Source: CALHKP01 sp963558075
GTDB taxonomy: Bacteria; Bacillota; Clostridia; Peptostreptococcales; Anaerovoracaceae
Length of the DNA: 5,401 bases
NCBI GenBank assembly: GCA_963558075.1
Contig: CAUWFN010000066.1
Span: 1 to 5,401, forward strand
Direction of reading: 5' to 3'
Shown: positions 1-5,401 of the stretch, one piece after another
Position numbering within the stretch: the first letter of the stretch is position 1
Layout of the letters: the number at the start of each line of letters is the position of its first letter
Position numbers and translations under genes: made by a program
The notes under the pieces: model-generated
Databases searched by the model: none
Told to the model about the DNA's origin: nothing
The model's input: the letters and a program-made list of their open reading frames with translations, nothing else

Positions 1-60
1 ATTTCAATATAATGAATTTGAAGTTAAGAATAATAAATCCTAAAAACTTCTTTAAATCTA

Positions 61-89
61 TTGACAATAAAGGGGAAAGGGAGTAAATT
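61..89 (+). promoter_or_regulatory. Predicted sigma-A promoter of the hrcA–grpE–dnaK–dnaJ operon
   Basis: A perfect -35 hexamer TTGACA at 61-66 is separated by 17 nt from TAAATT at 84-89, which matches four of six bases of the TATAAT consensus. Transcription would begin near 95-98, directly before the CIRCE operator, which is the usual arrangement for HrcA-controlled vegetative promoters. A TATATA stretch at 89-94 is an alternative -10, but the spacer would be 22 nt, which is too long. The start point is inferred and not measured. Confidence 0.8.
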
Positions 90-100
90 ATATATAGTGA

Positions 101-127
101 TTAGCACTCATACATATTGAGTGCTAA
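101..127 (+). promoter_or_regulatory. CIRCE operator (HrcA binding site)
   Basis: The left arm TTAGCACTC (101-109) and the right arm GAGTGCTAA (119-127) are exact reverse complements with a 9-nt AT-rich spacer (110-118). This is the full consensus of the CIRCE element with no mismatch. CIRCE is the known operator of HrcA. The HrcA gene begins 70 nt downstream, so the operon is expected to be autoregulated. The site lies just after the predicted transcription start, so it would both block initiation as DNA and sit at the 5' end of the mRNA as a hairpin. Confidence 0.98.
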
Positions 128-158
128 CAAAACGAGTTTTCGGCAATCAGCAAGAGGG

Positions 159-172
159 ACCGCAATTGCGGT
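159..172. repeat. 14-bp perfect palindrome in the hrcA leader
   Basis: ACCGCAATTGCGGT reads the same on both strands. As RNA it can form a 5-bp stem with an AATT loop, extendable by two G·U pairs outward (157-158 with 173-174). It lies between CIRCE and the hrcA ribosome binding site, ending 12 nt before the GGGGTG. No T-tract follows, so it is not a terminator. It could be a 5' stability hairpin or a second protein-binding site; nothing in the sequence decides between these or excludes chance. Confidence 0.5.
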
Positions 173-184
173 TAAATATAGATT

Positions 185-190
185 GGGGTG
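185..190 (+). promoter_or_regulatory. Ribosome binding site that fixes the hrcA start
   Basis: GGGGTG at 185-190 resembles the GGAGGTG Shine-Dalgarno sequence and lies 6 nt before the ATG at 197. The in-frame GTG at 188 is part of this motif, so it cannot be the start it serves. The six T residues at 191-196 form the spacer. Confidence 0.75.
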
Positions 191-196
191 TTTTTT

Positions 197-1249
197 ATGA
201 GCTTAACAGACAGAAAACTTAAGATTTTACAGGCAATTATAAGTGACTATGTCATGTCAGCAGAACCTGTTGGTTCGAGAACACTATCCAAAAAATTCAA
301 TCTTGGAATCAGCCCTGCAACAATTAGAAATGAAATGAGCGATTTGGAGGAAATGGGTTATCTTACACATCCTCATACATCGGCAGGTAGGGTACCGTCA
401 GACAAGGCCTACAGACTTTATGTAGATGATCTGATGAAGAAGCATGAGCTTACACCGGCAGAGAAAACTGTCATAGCAAGCAGACTTCAGGCGAATGTCC
501 GTGAGTTTGATAGAACAATTCAGGACGCAGCTAGGATTCTATCGGAGATTACAAATCTTACATCTTTTGCAATCACACCAACCAAGGTCGAAGACCGGCT
601 CAAGTATGTAAATCTTTTGCCGGTGGATAAGAACACAGTTGTGCTGATGATTGTATCCGAGAGCGGAGAAGTCTCAAACACAGTTCTCAGAATCAGCGTT
701 CCTTACACGGAGGAGCGTCTGCAGCTTCTGGCAAAGAACATGACATACACATATAAAGGAAGAACAATATCAGAAGTTCTCAAGTCCAAGATTATCTCAA
801 ACTTTGAGACAGATATCGAGGCAATGGGGCAGCTTGCAGAAAATATCATGCCTGATTTCATGAAGACTCTAGAGGACATGCTAGATATTCAGCTTTATAT
901 GGATGGGCTTACAAACATATTCGATATTCCAGAATACAACGATATCGAAAGAGCACGAAGTTTTCTTACAATGCTTGACAGAAAAGATGACTTCATGCGT
1001 AAGATAATAGAACGAGATGACGGTATGATCGTAACTATAGGAGATGAGAATGCTGATGATCTCATGAACGACTGCTCACTTATCACCGCAACTTATCATG
1101 TTGACGGCAAGATGGTCGGCAAGGTCGGAGTAATAGGACCAACAAGAATGAAATATGGTGAGGTTACGTCGATTATCGAATATCTTACAGATAATCTTAA
1201 CAACACCTTTCAGTTAGAATTAGAAGGCGGTGAAGATGAACGTGAATGA
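197..1249 (+). CDS. hrcA: Heat-inducible transcription repressor HrcA
   Basis: HrcA represses class I heat-shock operons by binding CIRCE as a dimer; in studied Firmicutes its activity depends on GroEL. The 350-residue product has the usual family length. Residues 1-80 form the winged helix-turn-helix region, with family-typical blocks EPVGSRTLSKK (23-33), SPATIRNEMSDLEEMGYL (39-56) and HTSAGRVPSDKAYRLYVD (60-77). The middle, about 104-220, fits the GAF-like dimerisation domain, and DCSLITATY (292-300) with GKVGVIGPTRMKY (308-320) is the conserved C-terminal region. The ATG at 197 is preferred over an in-frame GTG at 188 because that GTG lies inside the ribosome binding site. It is the first gene behind the CIRCE-controlled promoter, and its last 14 nt overlap grpE, suggesting translational coupling. 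The frame is intact and no key block is missing. Confidence 0.97.
   Translation: MSLTDRKLKILQAIISDYVMSAEPVGSRTLSKKFNLGISPATIRNEMSDLEEMGYLTHPHTSAGRVPSDKAYRLYVDDLMKKHELTPAEKTVIASRLQANVREFDRTIQDAARILSEITNLTSFAITPTKVEDRLKYVNLLPVDKNTVVLMIVSESGEVSNTVLRISVPYTEERLQLLAKNMTYTYKGRTISEVLKSKIISNFETDIEAMGQLAENIMPDFMKTLEDMLDIQLYMDGLTNIFDIPEYNDIERARSFLTMLDRKDDFMRKIIERDDGMIVTIGDENADDLMNDCSLITATYHVDGKMVGKVGVIGPTRMKYGEVTSIIEYLTDNLNNTFQLELEGGEDERE
1223..1232 (+). promoter_or_regulatory. grpE ribosome binding site inside the end of hrcA
   Basis: GAAGGCGGTG (1223-1232) lies within the hrcA reading frame. The GAAGG part is 8 nt from the ATG at 1236, and GGCGGTG, one mismatch from GGAGGTG, is 3 nt from it. A GTG at 1230 is part of the motif and too close to serve as the start. 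An in-frame GTG at 1242 would have a 9-nt spacing from GGCGGTG and remains a weaker alternative, changing the product by only two residues. Confidence 0.6.
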
Positions 1250-1832
1250 AGAAAAGAAAAAGCTTACTCCGGAGGATGAAACTCTGACAGAGGAATGTAC
1301 ATGTGAATCTGAAGGATTAAGTGAAGAGACAGAAGATGCAGCGGAAGCAGAAAATAATGCTGCGTCAGATGATAAAAATGCCGAAGGCGAAGAGAAAGAT
1401 GCAGAAGCTAAATCAGAAGAAGATGAAGCATGGCAGTCAAAGTACATGAGACTTATGGCTGACTTTCAGAATTTCAAGAGAAGAACAGAAAAAGAAAAGA
1501 CTGATCTTTACTCATATGCGAACGAAAAAATCGTATCAGACCTTTTGGTCGTTATTGACAATTTCGAAAGAGCTCTTTCTGTAGAGACAGCAGATGAGAA
1601 ATTCTTAGAAGGAATGCAGATGATTCACAAGCAGTTCTTTGATGTTCTTGTAAAAGCAGGACTAGAAGAGATAGAGGCTGAGGGCATCGATTTTGATCCT
1701 AACTTCCATAACGCAGTTATGACAGAGGACAATCCTGATTTCGAAAGTGGCAAGGTTACAGCAGTGCTTCAAAAGGGATATATGCTGAACAAGAAGGTTA
1801 TAAGACCTTCTATGGTAAAAGTAAATAATTAG
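1236..1832 (+). CDS. grpE: GrpE, nucleotide exchange factor of DnaK
   Basis: GrpE is a cytoplasmic homodimer that opens the DnaK nucleotide cleft, releasing ADP so ATP can bind and the client is freed. The 198-residue product has normal length. Residues 1-65 are very acidic and low in complexity, the usual disordered N-terminal arm. About 66-115 gives the long coiled-coil dimer helix, with YMRLMADFQNFKRRTEKEK (70-88) and LLVVIDNFERAL (103-114). The C-terminal beta domain that touches DnaK carries the signature FDPNFHNAV (153-161), then VLQKGYMLNKKVIRPSMVKV (177-196). The ATG at 1236 overlaps hrcA by 14 nt and stops 29 nt before dnaK, fitting an operon. A small oddity is CTC (residues 21-23), a Cys-x-Cys in the acidic arm; no function can be assigned to it. 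Confidence 0.97.
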   Translation: MNVNEEKKKLTPEDETLTEECTCESEGLSEETEDAAEAENNAASDDKNAEGEEKDAEAKSEEDEAWQSKYMRLMADFQNFKRRTEKEKTDLYSYANEKIVSDLLVVIDNFERALSVETADEKFLEGMQMIHKQFFDVLVKAGLEEIEAEGIDFDPNFHNAVMTEDNPDFESGKVTAVLQKGYMLNKKVIRPSMVKVNN

Positions 1833-1861
1833 ATTAGAGATAAAATAAGGAGGAAAATAAA

Positions 1862-3745
1862 ATGGCTAAAGTAATAGGTATAGATTTAGGAACAACAAAC
1901 AGCTGTGTATCAGTATTAGAAGGTGGAGAACCAACAGTAATCGCAAATGCGGAAGGTAACAGAACAACTCCTTCTGTAGTAGGTTTTGCGAAAAACGGCG
2001 AAAGACTTGTAGGTGAAACTGCAAAGAGACAGGCAGTTACTAACCCTGACAGAACAATCGCATCAATCAAAAGACATATGGGTGAAGATCACATCGTTGA
2101 AATCGATGGAAAGAAATACACACCACAGGATATTTCAGCAATGATTCTTGGAAAACTAAAGGCTGACGCAGAAAGCTATCTTGGTGAAAAAGTAACAGAA
2201 GCTATTATCACAGTTCCTGCTTACTTCTCAGACTCACAGAAACAGGCAACAAAAGACGCAGGTAAGATTGCAGGTCTTGATGTAAAGAGAATCATCAACG
2301 AACCTACAGCAGCTGCACTAGCATATGGACTTGATAAAGAAGAAGGATCACACAAAATCCTAGTATACGACCTTGGTGGTGGTACATTCGACGTATCAAT
2401 TCTTGAACTTGGTGATGGCGTATTCGAAGTACTTGCAACAAACGGAGATACACACCTTGGTGGAGATGACTTTGACAATGCTATCATGAACTTCCTTGCT
2501 GATTCATTTGCAAAGGAAAACGGCGTAGATCTAAGAGCTGACAAAATGGCTCTTCAGAGACTGAAGGAAGCATCAGAAAAAGCAAAGAAAGAGCTTTCAA
2601 GTGCTCAGACAACAAACATCAACCTACCATTCATCACAGTTACAGCAGATGGTCCTCTTCACCTAAACATGGACCTTACAAGAGCTAAGTTTGACCAGCT
2701 GACAGCAGATCTTGTAGAAAGATCACTTGAACCTGTTAGAAAAGCTATGGCTGACGCAGGCATTTCAAACAGTGATCTTGCAAAGGTTATCCTAGTTGGT
2801 GGATCAACAAGAATCCCTGCAGTTCAGGATGCTGTTAAGAAGATTACAGGTAAAGACCCATTCAAGGGAATCAACCCTGACGAATGCGTAGCAATCGGTG
2901 CTTCAATTCAGGCAGGCGTACTTACAGGTGAAGTAAATGACGTTCTTCTACTAGACGTTACACCACTTTCACTTTCAATCGAAACACTTGGCGGCGTAGC
3001 AACTAAGCTAATCGAAAGAAATACAACAATCCCAACTAAGAAGAGCCAGATCTTCTCAACTGCAGCTGACAATCAGACAGCAGTAGATATCCGCGTAATG
3101 CAGGGTGAAAGAGAAATGGCAGCAGACAACATTCTTCTTGGACAGTTCCAGCTTTCAGGAATTCCAGCTGCACCACGTGGAGTTCCACAGATCGAAGTTA
3201 CATTCGACATCGATGCTAACGGTATTGTAAATGTAAGTGCAAAAGACCTTGGAACAGGCAAAGTACAGAACATCACAATCACTTCATCAACTAACCTTTC
3301 AGAAGATGAAATTAACCAGAAGGTAAAAGAAGCAGAAGCATACGCTGCAGAAGATAAGAAGAGAAGAGAAGCAATCGAAGACAGAAACAAAGCAGAAAGC
3401 CTTGTTTACGAAACAGAAAAATCTCTTGCTGAACTTGATGGAAAGATTTCAGAAGACGAAAAGAAACAGGTTGAAGATGCAAAAGAAGATCTGAAGAAAG
3501 CATTAGAAGCTAATAACCCTGATGATATCAAAGCTAAGATGGATACACTGACAGAAAAGTTTGGAGCTATCTCAGCAAAACTGTACCAGCAGGCACAGCA
3601 GGCTCAGGCACAGGCAGGAGCACAGGGTGCAGGTCCTGATATGGGAGCAGCAGGCGCAGGTGCTGGAGCAGGAGCTCAGAGCGGCGCAGCAGATGACAAT
3701 GTTGTTGATGCAGACTACGAAGTAGTAGATGACGACAACAAATAA
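1862..3745 (+). CDS. dnaK: Molecular chaperone DnaK (Hsp70)
   Basis: DnaK is the cytoplasmic Hsp70 that binds exposed hydrophobic segments of proteins under ATP control. The 627 residues include an ATPase domain (1 to about 358) with phosphate loops IDLGTTNS (7-14) and VYDLGGGTFDVSIL (168-181), NEPTAAALAYG (146-156), GDTHLGG (195-201) whose Thr197 matches the known autophosphorylation site, and VILVGGSTRIPAVQ (309-322). The hydrophobic linker VLLLD (361-365) leads to the substrate-binding beta domain (about 366-480) and the helical lid (about 481-577). An Ala/Gln/Gly-rich tail ends in DADYEVVDDD (616-625). The first ATPase lobe lacks the insert found in proteobacterial DnaK, a Gram-positive trait. 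TAAGGAGG at 1846-1853, 8 nt before the ATG, predicts strong translation. Arginine is encoded almost only by AGA, more uniformly than in hrcA, as expected for an abundant protein. The gene is intact. Confidence 0.99.
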   Translation: MAKVIGIDLGTTNSCVSVLEGGEPTVIANAEGNRTTPSVVGFAKNGERLVGETAKRQAVTNPDRTIASIKRHMGEDHIVEIDGKKYTPQDISAMILGKLKADAESYLGEKVTEAIITVPAYFSDSQKQATKDAGKIAGLDVKRIINEPTAAALAYGLDKEEGSHKILVYDLGGGTFDVSILELGDGVFEVLATNGDTHLGGDDFDNAIMNFLADSFAKENGVDLRADKMALQRLKEASEKAKKELSSAQTTNINLPFITVTADGPLHLNMDLTRAKFDQLTADLVERSLEPVRKAMADAGISNSDLAKVILVGGSTRIPAVQDAVKKITGKDPFKGINPDECVAIGASIQAGVLTGEVNDVLLLDVTPLSLSIETLGGVATKLIERNTTIPTKKSQIFSTAADNQTAVDIRVMQGEREMAADNILLGQFQLSGIPAAPRGVPQIEVTFDIDANGIVNVSAKDLGTGKVQNITITSSTNLSEDEINQKVKEAEAYAAEDKKRREAIEDRNKAESLVYETEKSLAELDGKISEDEKKQVEDAKEDLKKALEANNPDDIKAKMDTLTEKFGAISAKLYQQAQQAQAQAGAQGAGPDMGAAGAGAGAGAQSGAADDNVVDADYEVVDDDNK

Positions 3746-3770
3746 GTCTAAGAGCTTTTAGAAAAATACT

Positions 3771-3811
3771 GATTTGCTCCAGGTTAAGCCCGGAGCAAAT
3801 CTTTGTTGTTT
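3771..3811 (+). terminator. Stem-loop with T-rich tail between dnaK and dnaJ (partial terminator or mRNA-stability element)
   Basis: GATTTGCTCC (3771-3780) pairs perfectly with GGAGCAAATC (3792-3801) around an 11-nt loop, in which GG (3782-3783) can also pair with CC (3789-3790). The tail TTTGTTGTTT (3802-3811) is T-rich but interrupted by G. The form is that of a moderately weak intrinsic terminator. No convincing promoter lies between it and dnaJ, so some transcripts must read through. It should raise DnaK over DnaJ, either by early termination or by protecting the 3' end of a processed hrcA–grpE–dnaK mRNA. The structure is seen directly; its effect is inferred. Confidence 0.75.
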
Positions 3812-3824
3812 AAAAATAGATATT

Positions 3825-3832
3825 GGAAGGTG
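3825..3832 (+). promoter_or_regulatory. Ribosome binding site that fixes the dnaJ start
   Basis: GGAAGGTG lies 6 nt before the ATG at 3839, with AAGGTGA matching the 16S rRNA 3' end. This excludes the in-frame TTG at 3803, which sits in the T-rich tail of the preceding stem-loop, has no ribosome binding site, and would add 12 residues unlike any DnaJ N-terminus. Confidence 0.85.
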
Positions 3833-3838
3833 AAATTT

Positions 3839-4981
3839 ATGGCAGAAAAAAGAGATTACTACGAAGTCCTTGGCCTTCAGAAGGGTGCAAGCGACGATGA
3901 AATAAAGAAAGCCTTCCGAAAGATGGCGATGAAATATCATCCTGACAGAAATCCGGGAGATAAGGAAGCAGAAGAAAAGTTCAAGGAAGTAAACGAAGCG
4001 TATAGCGTCCTGTCTGATCCTGACAAAAAGAGCAAGTATGACAGATTTGGTCATGCAGGTGTAGATCCAAACGCAGGCTTTGGCGGCGGTGGAGCAGGCT
4101 TCGGCGGATTTGATGATATATTCGACATTTTCGGAAACATGTTTAACGGTGGAGGCGGCTTTGGCGGTGGTTCATCAAGAAGAAACGGCCCTAGAAAGGG
4201 CAGAGATATCCAAAAGAGCATAACAATCGAATTCGAAGAGGCAGCTTTTGGCGTAAAGAAAGAAATAACCTTAACAAAGCTTGTTAAGTGCCCTACATGT
4301 AATGGTGAGGGAAATAAGCCTGGTACAGAGAAGAGAACATGTAGCAAATGTGGAGGAACAGGAACAGTTACAAGCTTTCAGAAGACTCCATTCGGACAGT
4401 TCCAGAGTACAGGACCATGTCCAGACTGTAACGGAACAGGAAAAATTATCGATACTCCATGCCCAGACTGTAACGGAACAGGTAGTGTAAGAAAGACAAT
4501 TACAATCAATGTAAGCATTCCTGCAGGTGTTGACAATGACAGCGTAATTCCAATCAGAGGAGAGGGAGAACCTGGCGAAAACGGTGGACCAAACGGAGAT
4601 TTATATTTGATTGTAAATGTAAAACCGCACAAAGTATTCAAACGTCAGGGCGACGATTTGACACTGGATATGCCTATTACATTTGAGCAGGCAGCTCTTG
4701 GTGATGATATAACAGTTCCTACGCTAGATGGTAAGGTTTCTTACAAGATTCCAGCAGGAACTCAGCCTAACACAGTATTCAGACTCAAAGGAAAAGGTGT
4801 CAAGAATGTAAGAAGCTCAAGAATGGGAGACCTATATGTAAAGGTTATCCTAGAGGTTCCAACAAAACTGTCATCAAAGCAGAAGAAGGCAGTAGAGGAA
4901 ATGGGCAAAGCGCTTGACCACCAGTGCTACCAGAAAAAAACAACGTTTGCAGAAAAAATGAAAGAGTTATTCAGTAAATAA
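3839..4981 (+). CDS. dnaJ: Co-chaperone DnaJ (type I Hsp40)
   Basis: DnaJ binds unfolded proteins, passes them to DnaK and stimulates DnaK ATP hydrolysis. The 380-residue product is of normal family length. The J domain (about 5-70) starts KRDYYEVLGL and contains the essential HPD at 34-36. A Gly/Phe-rich linker (about 75-112) follows, with FDDIFDIFGNMF (91-102). The zinc-binding region has all four CxxCxGxG motifs, at 151-158, 168-175, 194-201 and 208-215, enough for two zinc ions. The two C-terminal beta domains that bind clients run from about 120-150 and 216-340, and the dimerisation end is beyond that. The gene lies 93 nt after dnaK, behind a stem-loop, and is the last of the operon. The third and fourth zinc motifs come from a nearly identical 26-nt direct repeat. 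The gene appears intact. Confidence 0.98.
   Translation: MAEKRDYYEVLGLQKGASDDEIKKAFRKMAMKYHPDRNPGDKEAEEKFKEVNEAYSVLSDPDKKSKYDRFGHAGVDPNAGFGGGGAGFGGFDDIFDIFGNMFNGGGGFGGGSSRRNGPRKGRDIQKSITIEFEEAAFGVKKEITLTKLVKCPTCNGEGNKPGTEKRTCSKCGGTGTVTSFQKTPFGQFQSTGPCPDCNGTGKIIDTPCPDCNGTGSVRKTITINVSIPAGVDNDSVIPIRGEGEPGENGGPNGDLYLIVNVKPHKVFKRQGDDLTLDMPITFEQAALGDDITVPTLDGKVSYKIPAGTQPNTVFRLKGKGVKNVRSSRMGDLYVKVILEVPTKLSSKQKKAVEEMGKALDHQCYQKKTTFAEKMKELFSK
4415..4482 (+). repeat. 26-nt direct repeat encoding zinc motifs 3 and 4 of dnaJ
   Basis: Bases 4415-4440 and 4457-4482 are identical except for one position (T at 4420, C at 4462), at an offset of 42 nt. Both encode PCPDCNGTG. The protein motif is conserved for zinc binding, but synonymous positions also match, so the copies look recently homogenised or recently duplicated in place. 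The two other zinc motifs of the gene are not this similar in DNA. Confidence 0.85.
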
Positions 4982-4999
4982 ATATAAATTAACAAAGAC

Positions 5000-5037
5000 G
5001 CTCCGCGCAGAGTAAAATCTGATGCGGGGCTTTTTTT
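5000..5037 (+). terminator. Intrinsic terminator of the operon
   Basis: GCTCCGC (5000-5006) pairs with GCGGGGC (5024-5030) through seven pairs, including one T·G wobble. The stem continues with CAGA (5008-5011) and TCTG (5018-5021), past one G·T pair and a bulged A at 5022, around a 6-nt loop. Seven T residues follow directly (5031-5037). It begins 18 nt after the dnaJ stop codon. The GC-rich base and uninterrupted T-tract make it clearly stronger than the stem-loop upstream of dnaJ. It separates the heat-shock operon from the following DNA. Confidence 0.92.
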
Positions 5038-5218
5038 ATTGGAAAAAGGGCAGATTAAATATCTAAAAACACGGCTGCTTAGCGTATAAATTTGAATAAC
5101 GAGTAAGATATAAGTCTTTTAAAGTTTAGTAATTCTGGAGCCTTGATTTAACGGGGGGTATGGTATCATAATATATATGTTGTCTAATGCAATAATATAT
5201 GCTATTATTTTATTATAA
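5038..5218. other. AT-rich non-coding region after the operon
   Basis: No reading frame with a plausible ribosome binding site was found on the + strand here, and no known RNA gene was recognised. The stretch is AT-rich, with runs such as ATATATAT near 5170-5178. It contains an all-A/T inverted repeat, AATAATA (5191-5197) and TATTATT (5203-5209), too weak to call a terminator. A weak promoter-like pair lies at 5143-5172. A 13-codon frame begins with ATG at 5177 and ends at TAA 5216-5218, but has no ribosome binding site. Confidence 0.6.
5143..5172 (+). promoter_or_regulatory. Possible weak promoter downstream of the operon
   Basis: TTGATT (5143-5148) and CATAAT (5167-5172) are separated by 18 nt, matching four and five of six consensus bases. 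An overlapping extended -10 reading is TGGTATCAT (5161-5169). In DNA this rich in A and T such matches arise easily by chance, and only a probable gene remnant lies downstream within the window. Confidence 0.25.
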
Positions 5219-5401
5219 AAAATAAAGTGTTATAGCTCTCCAGCATACATAGCAAAGATAGATGATAGTGAGGGCTCATCAAGTTGGTTTAAAGGATTTA
5301 CAGAAGAGTATTTTTATAATATAGGGCAGCTGTATAGAAATATGAGTCATAATTTTTATTGGGTTTATGTGTTAAAATATTTACTGACTCATAAGAAGAG
5401 A
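5219..5401 (+). pseudogene. Probable 5'-truncated remnant of a family 2 glycosyltransferase gene, continuing past the window
   Basis: The frame starting after the TAA at 5216-5218 stays open for 61 codons to the window edge. It has no ATG, GTG or TTG until GTG/ATG codons deep inside (ATG at 5342), and no ribosome binding site. The peptide is rich in aromatic residues and includes GSSWFKGFTEEYFYNIGQLY, then NFYWVYVLKYLLTHKKR. From memory, an SSWF-x-G(Y/F)-x-E-x-(Y/F)F core followed by a helical, basic tail recalls the C-terminal part of some GT-A family 2 glycosyltransferases that build surface polysaccharides; I could not verify this by search. The nucleotide-sugar-binding N-terminal domain would need over 200 codons, and the dnaJ terminator lies only about 180 bp upstream, so that part is absent. 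The alternative is a chance open frame or a fragment of another family. Confidence 0.4.

Noticed and set aside
8..13. TATAAT near the left edge of the window
   Set aside because: A matching -35 would fall outside the window, and the stretch is AT-rich; the TTGACA promoter at 61 with CIRCE next to it explains the operon better.
129..140. AAAACGAGTTTT inverted repeat just after CIRCE
   Set aside because: Arms are mostly A/T with a very short loop, so it is not stable as RNA and is likely chance.
188..196. GTG at 188 as the hrcA start, giving three more residues
   Set aside because: It forms part of the GGGGTG ribosome binding site, which is correctly spaced for the ATG at 197; HrcA proteins normally begin close to the L-T-x-R-x-L motif.
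2221..2544. Long open frames on the minus strand within dnaK (also 1834-2070 and 3073-3390), hrcA, grpE and dnaJ
   Set aside because: They lie opposite strongly conserved genes, have serine/leucine-rich or otherwise unstructured products, and show no ribosome binding sites; they are shadows of the codon bias.
3595..3690. Repetitive GCA/CAG/GGA-rich DNA near the dnaK 3' end
   Set aside because: It encodes the Ala/Gln/Gly-rich disordered tail common to bacterial DnaK proteins and is not an independent repeat element.
3748..3761. Imperfect palindrome CTAAGAGCTTTTAG just after dnaK
   Set aside because: Only a five-pair stem with one wobble and no T-tract; the stronger stem-loop 10 nt downstream is the relevant structure.
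3803..3838. TTG at 3803 as the dnaJ start
   Set aside because: It lies in the tail of the stem-loop, has no ribosome binding site, and the added residues do not resemble any DnaJ N-terminus; GGAAGGTG clearly serves ATG 3839.
4281..4490. 69-codon + strand frame inside dnaJ
   Set aside because: It is an out-of-frame reading across the zinc-binding repeats, with a repetitive product and no ribosome binding site.
5177..5218. 13-codon hydrophobic small frame starting with ATG at 5177
   Set aside because: No ribosome binding site precedes it and the sequence is simple AT-rich DNA; it shares its frame with the gene remnant but its peptide shows no likeness to that family.
5315..5320. TATAAT inside the gene remnant
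   Set aside because: No -35 element lies at a workable distance; TTTACA at 5297 leaves only 12 nt.

Overview
The window carries one complete class I heat-shock (HrcA/CIRCE) operon in the order hrcA–grpE–dnaK–dnaJ, all on the + strand, followed by about 420 bp of AT-rich DNA that ends in what looks like the 3' remnant of another gene. The gene order, the perfect CIRCE operator, the strong AGGAGG-type ribosome binding sites, the moderately low GC content and the Gram-positive form of DnaK (no insert of about two dozen residues in the N-terminal ATPase lobe) point to a low-GC Firmicute, most likely a member of the Clostridia. I cannot name the genus with confidence.

Layout: bases 1-60 hold no gene. 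A sigma-A-type promoter (61-89) is followed by a perfect CIRCE inverted repeat (101-127), placed at the expected transcription start. A leader of about 70 nt contains a 14-bp palindrome (159-172). hrcA (197-1249) overlaps grpE (1236-1832) by 14 nt. dnaK (1862-3745) follows after 29 nt with a near-ideal ribosome binding site. The 93-nt dnaK–dnaJ gap holds a perfect 10-bp stem-loop with a T-rich tail (3771-3811), likely a partial terminator or processing/stability element. dnaJ (3839-4981) ends the operon, with a strong intrinsic terminator at 5000-5037.

How the genes work together: HrcA represses the operon by binding CIRCE, and in studied Firmicutes it needs GroEL to stay active, so unfolded protein that occupies GroEL releases repression. 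DnaJ delivers clients to DnaK and triggers ATP hydrolysis; GrpE exchanges the nucleotide to release the client. The internal stem-loop would let DnaK be made in excess over DnaJ.

Downstream of the operon, 5038-5218 appears non-coding, with only a weak promoter-like motif. From 5219 to the window end one frame stays open without an early start codon. It encodes a peptide resembling, from memory, the C-terminal part of family 2 glycosyltransferases, so it is probably a 5'-truncated pseudogene that continues past the window. I see no mobile element, CRISPR array, tRNA, rRNA or evident new system. The window is largely ordinary housekeeping DNA, and the most useful leads are the internal terminator, the leader palindrome and the gene remnant.
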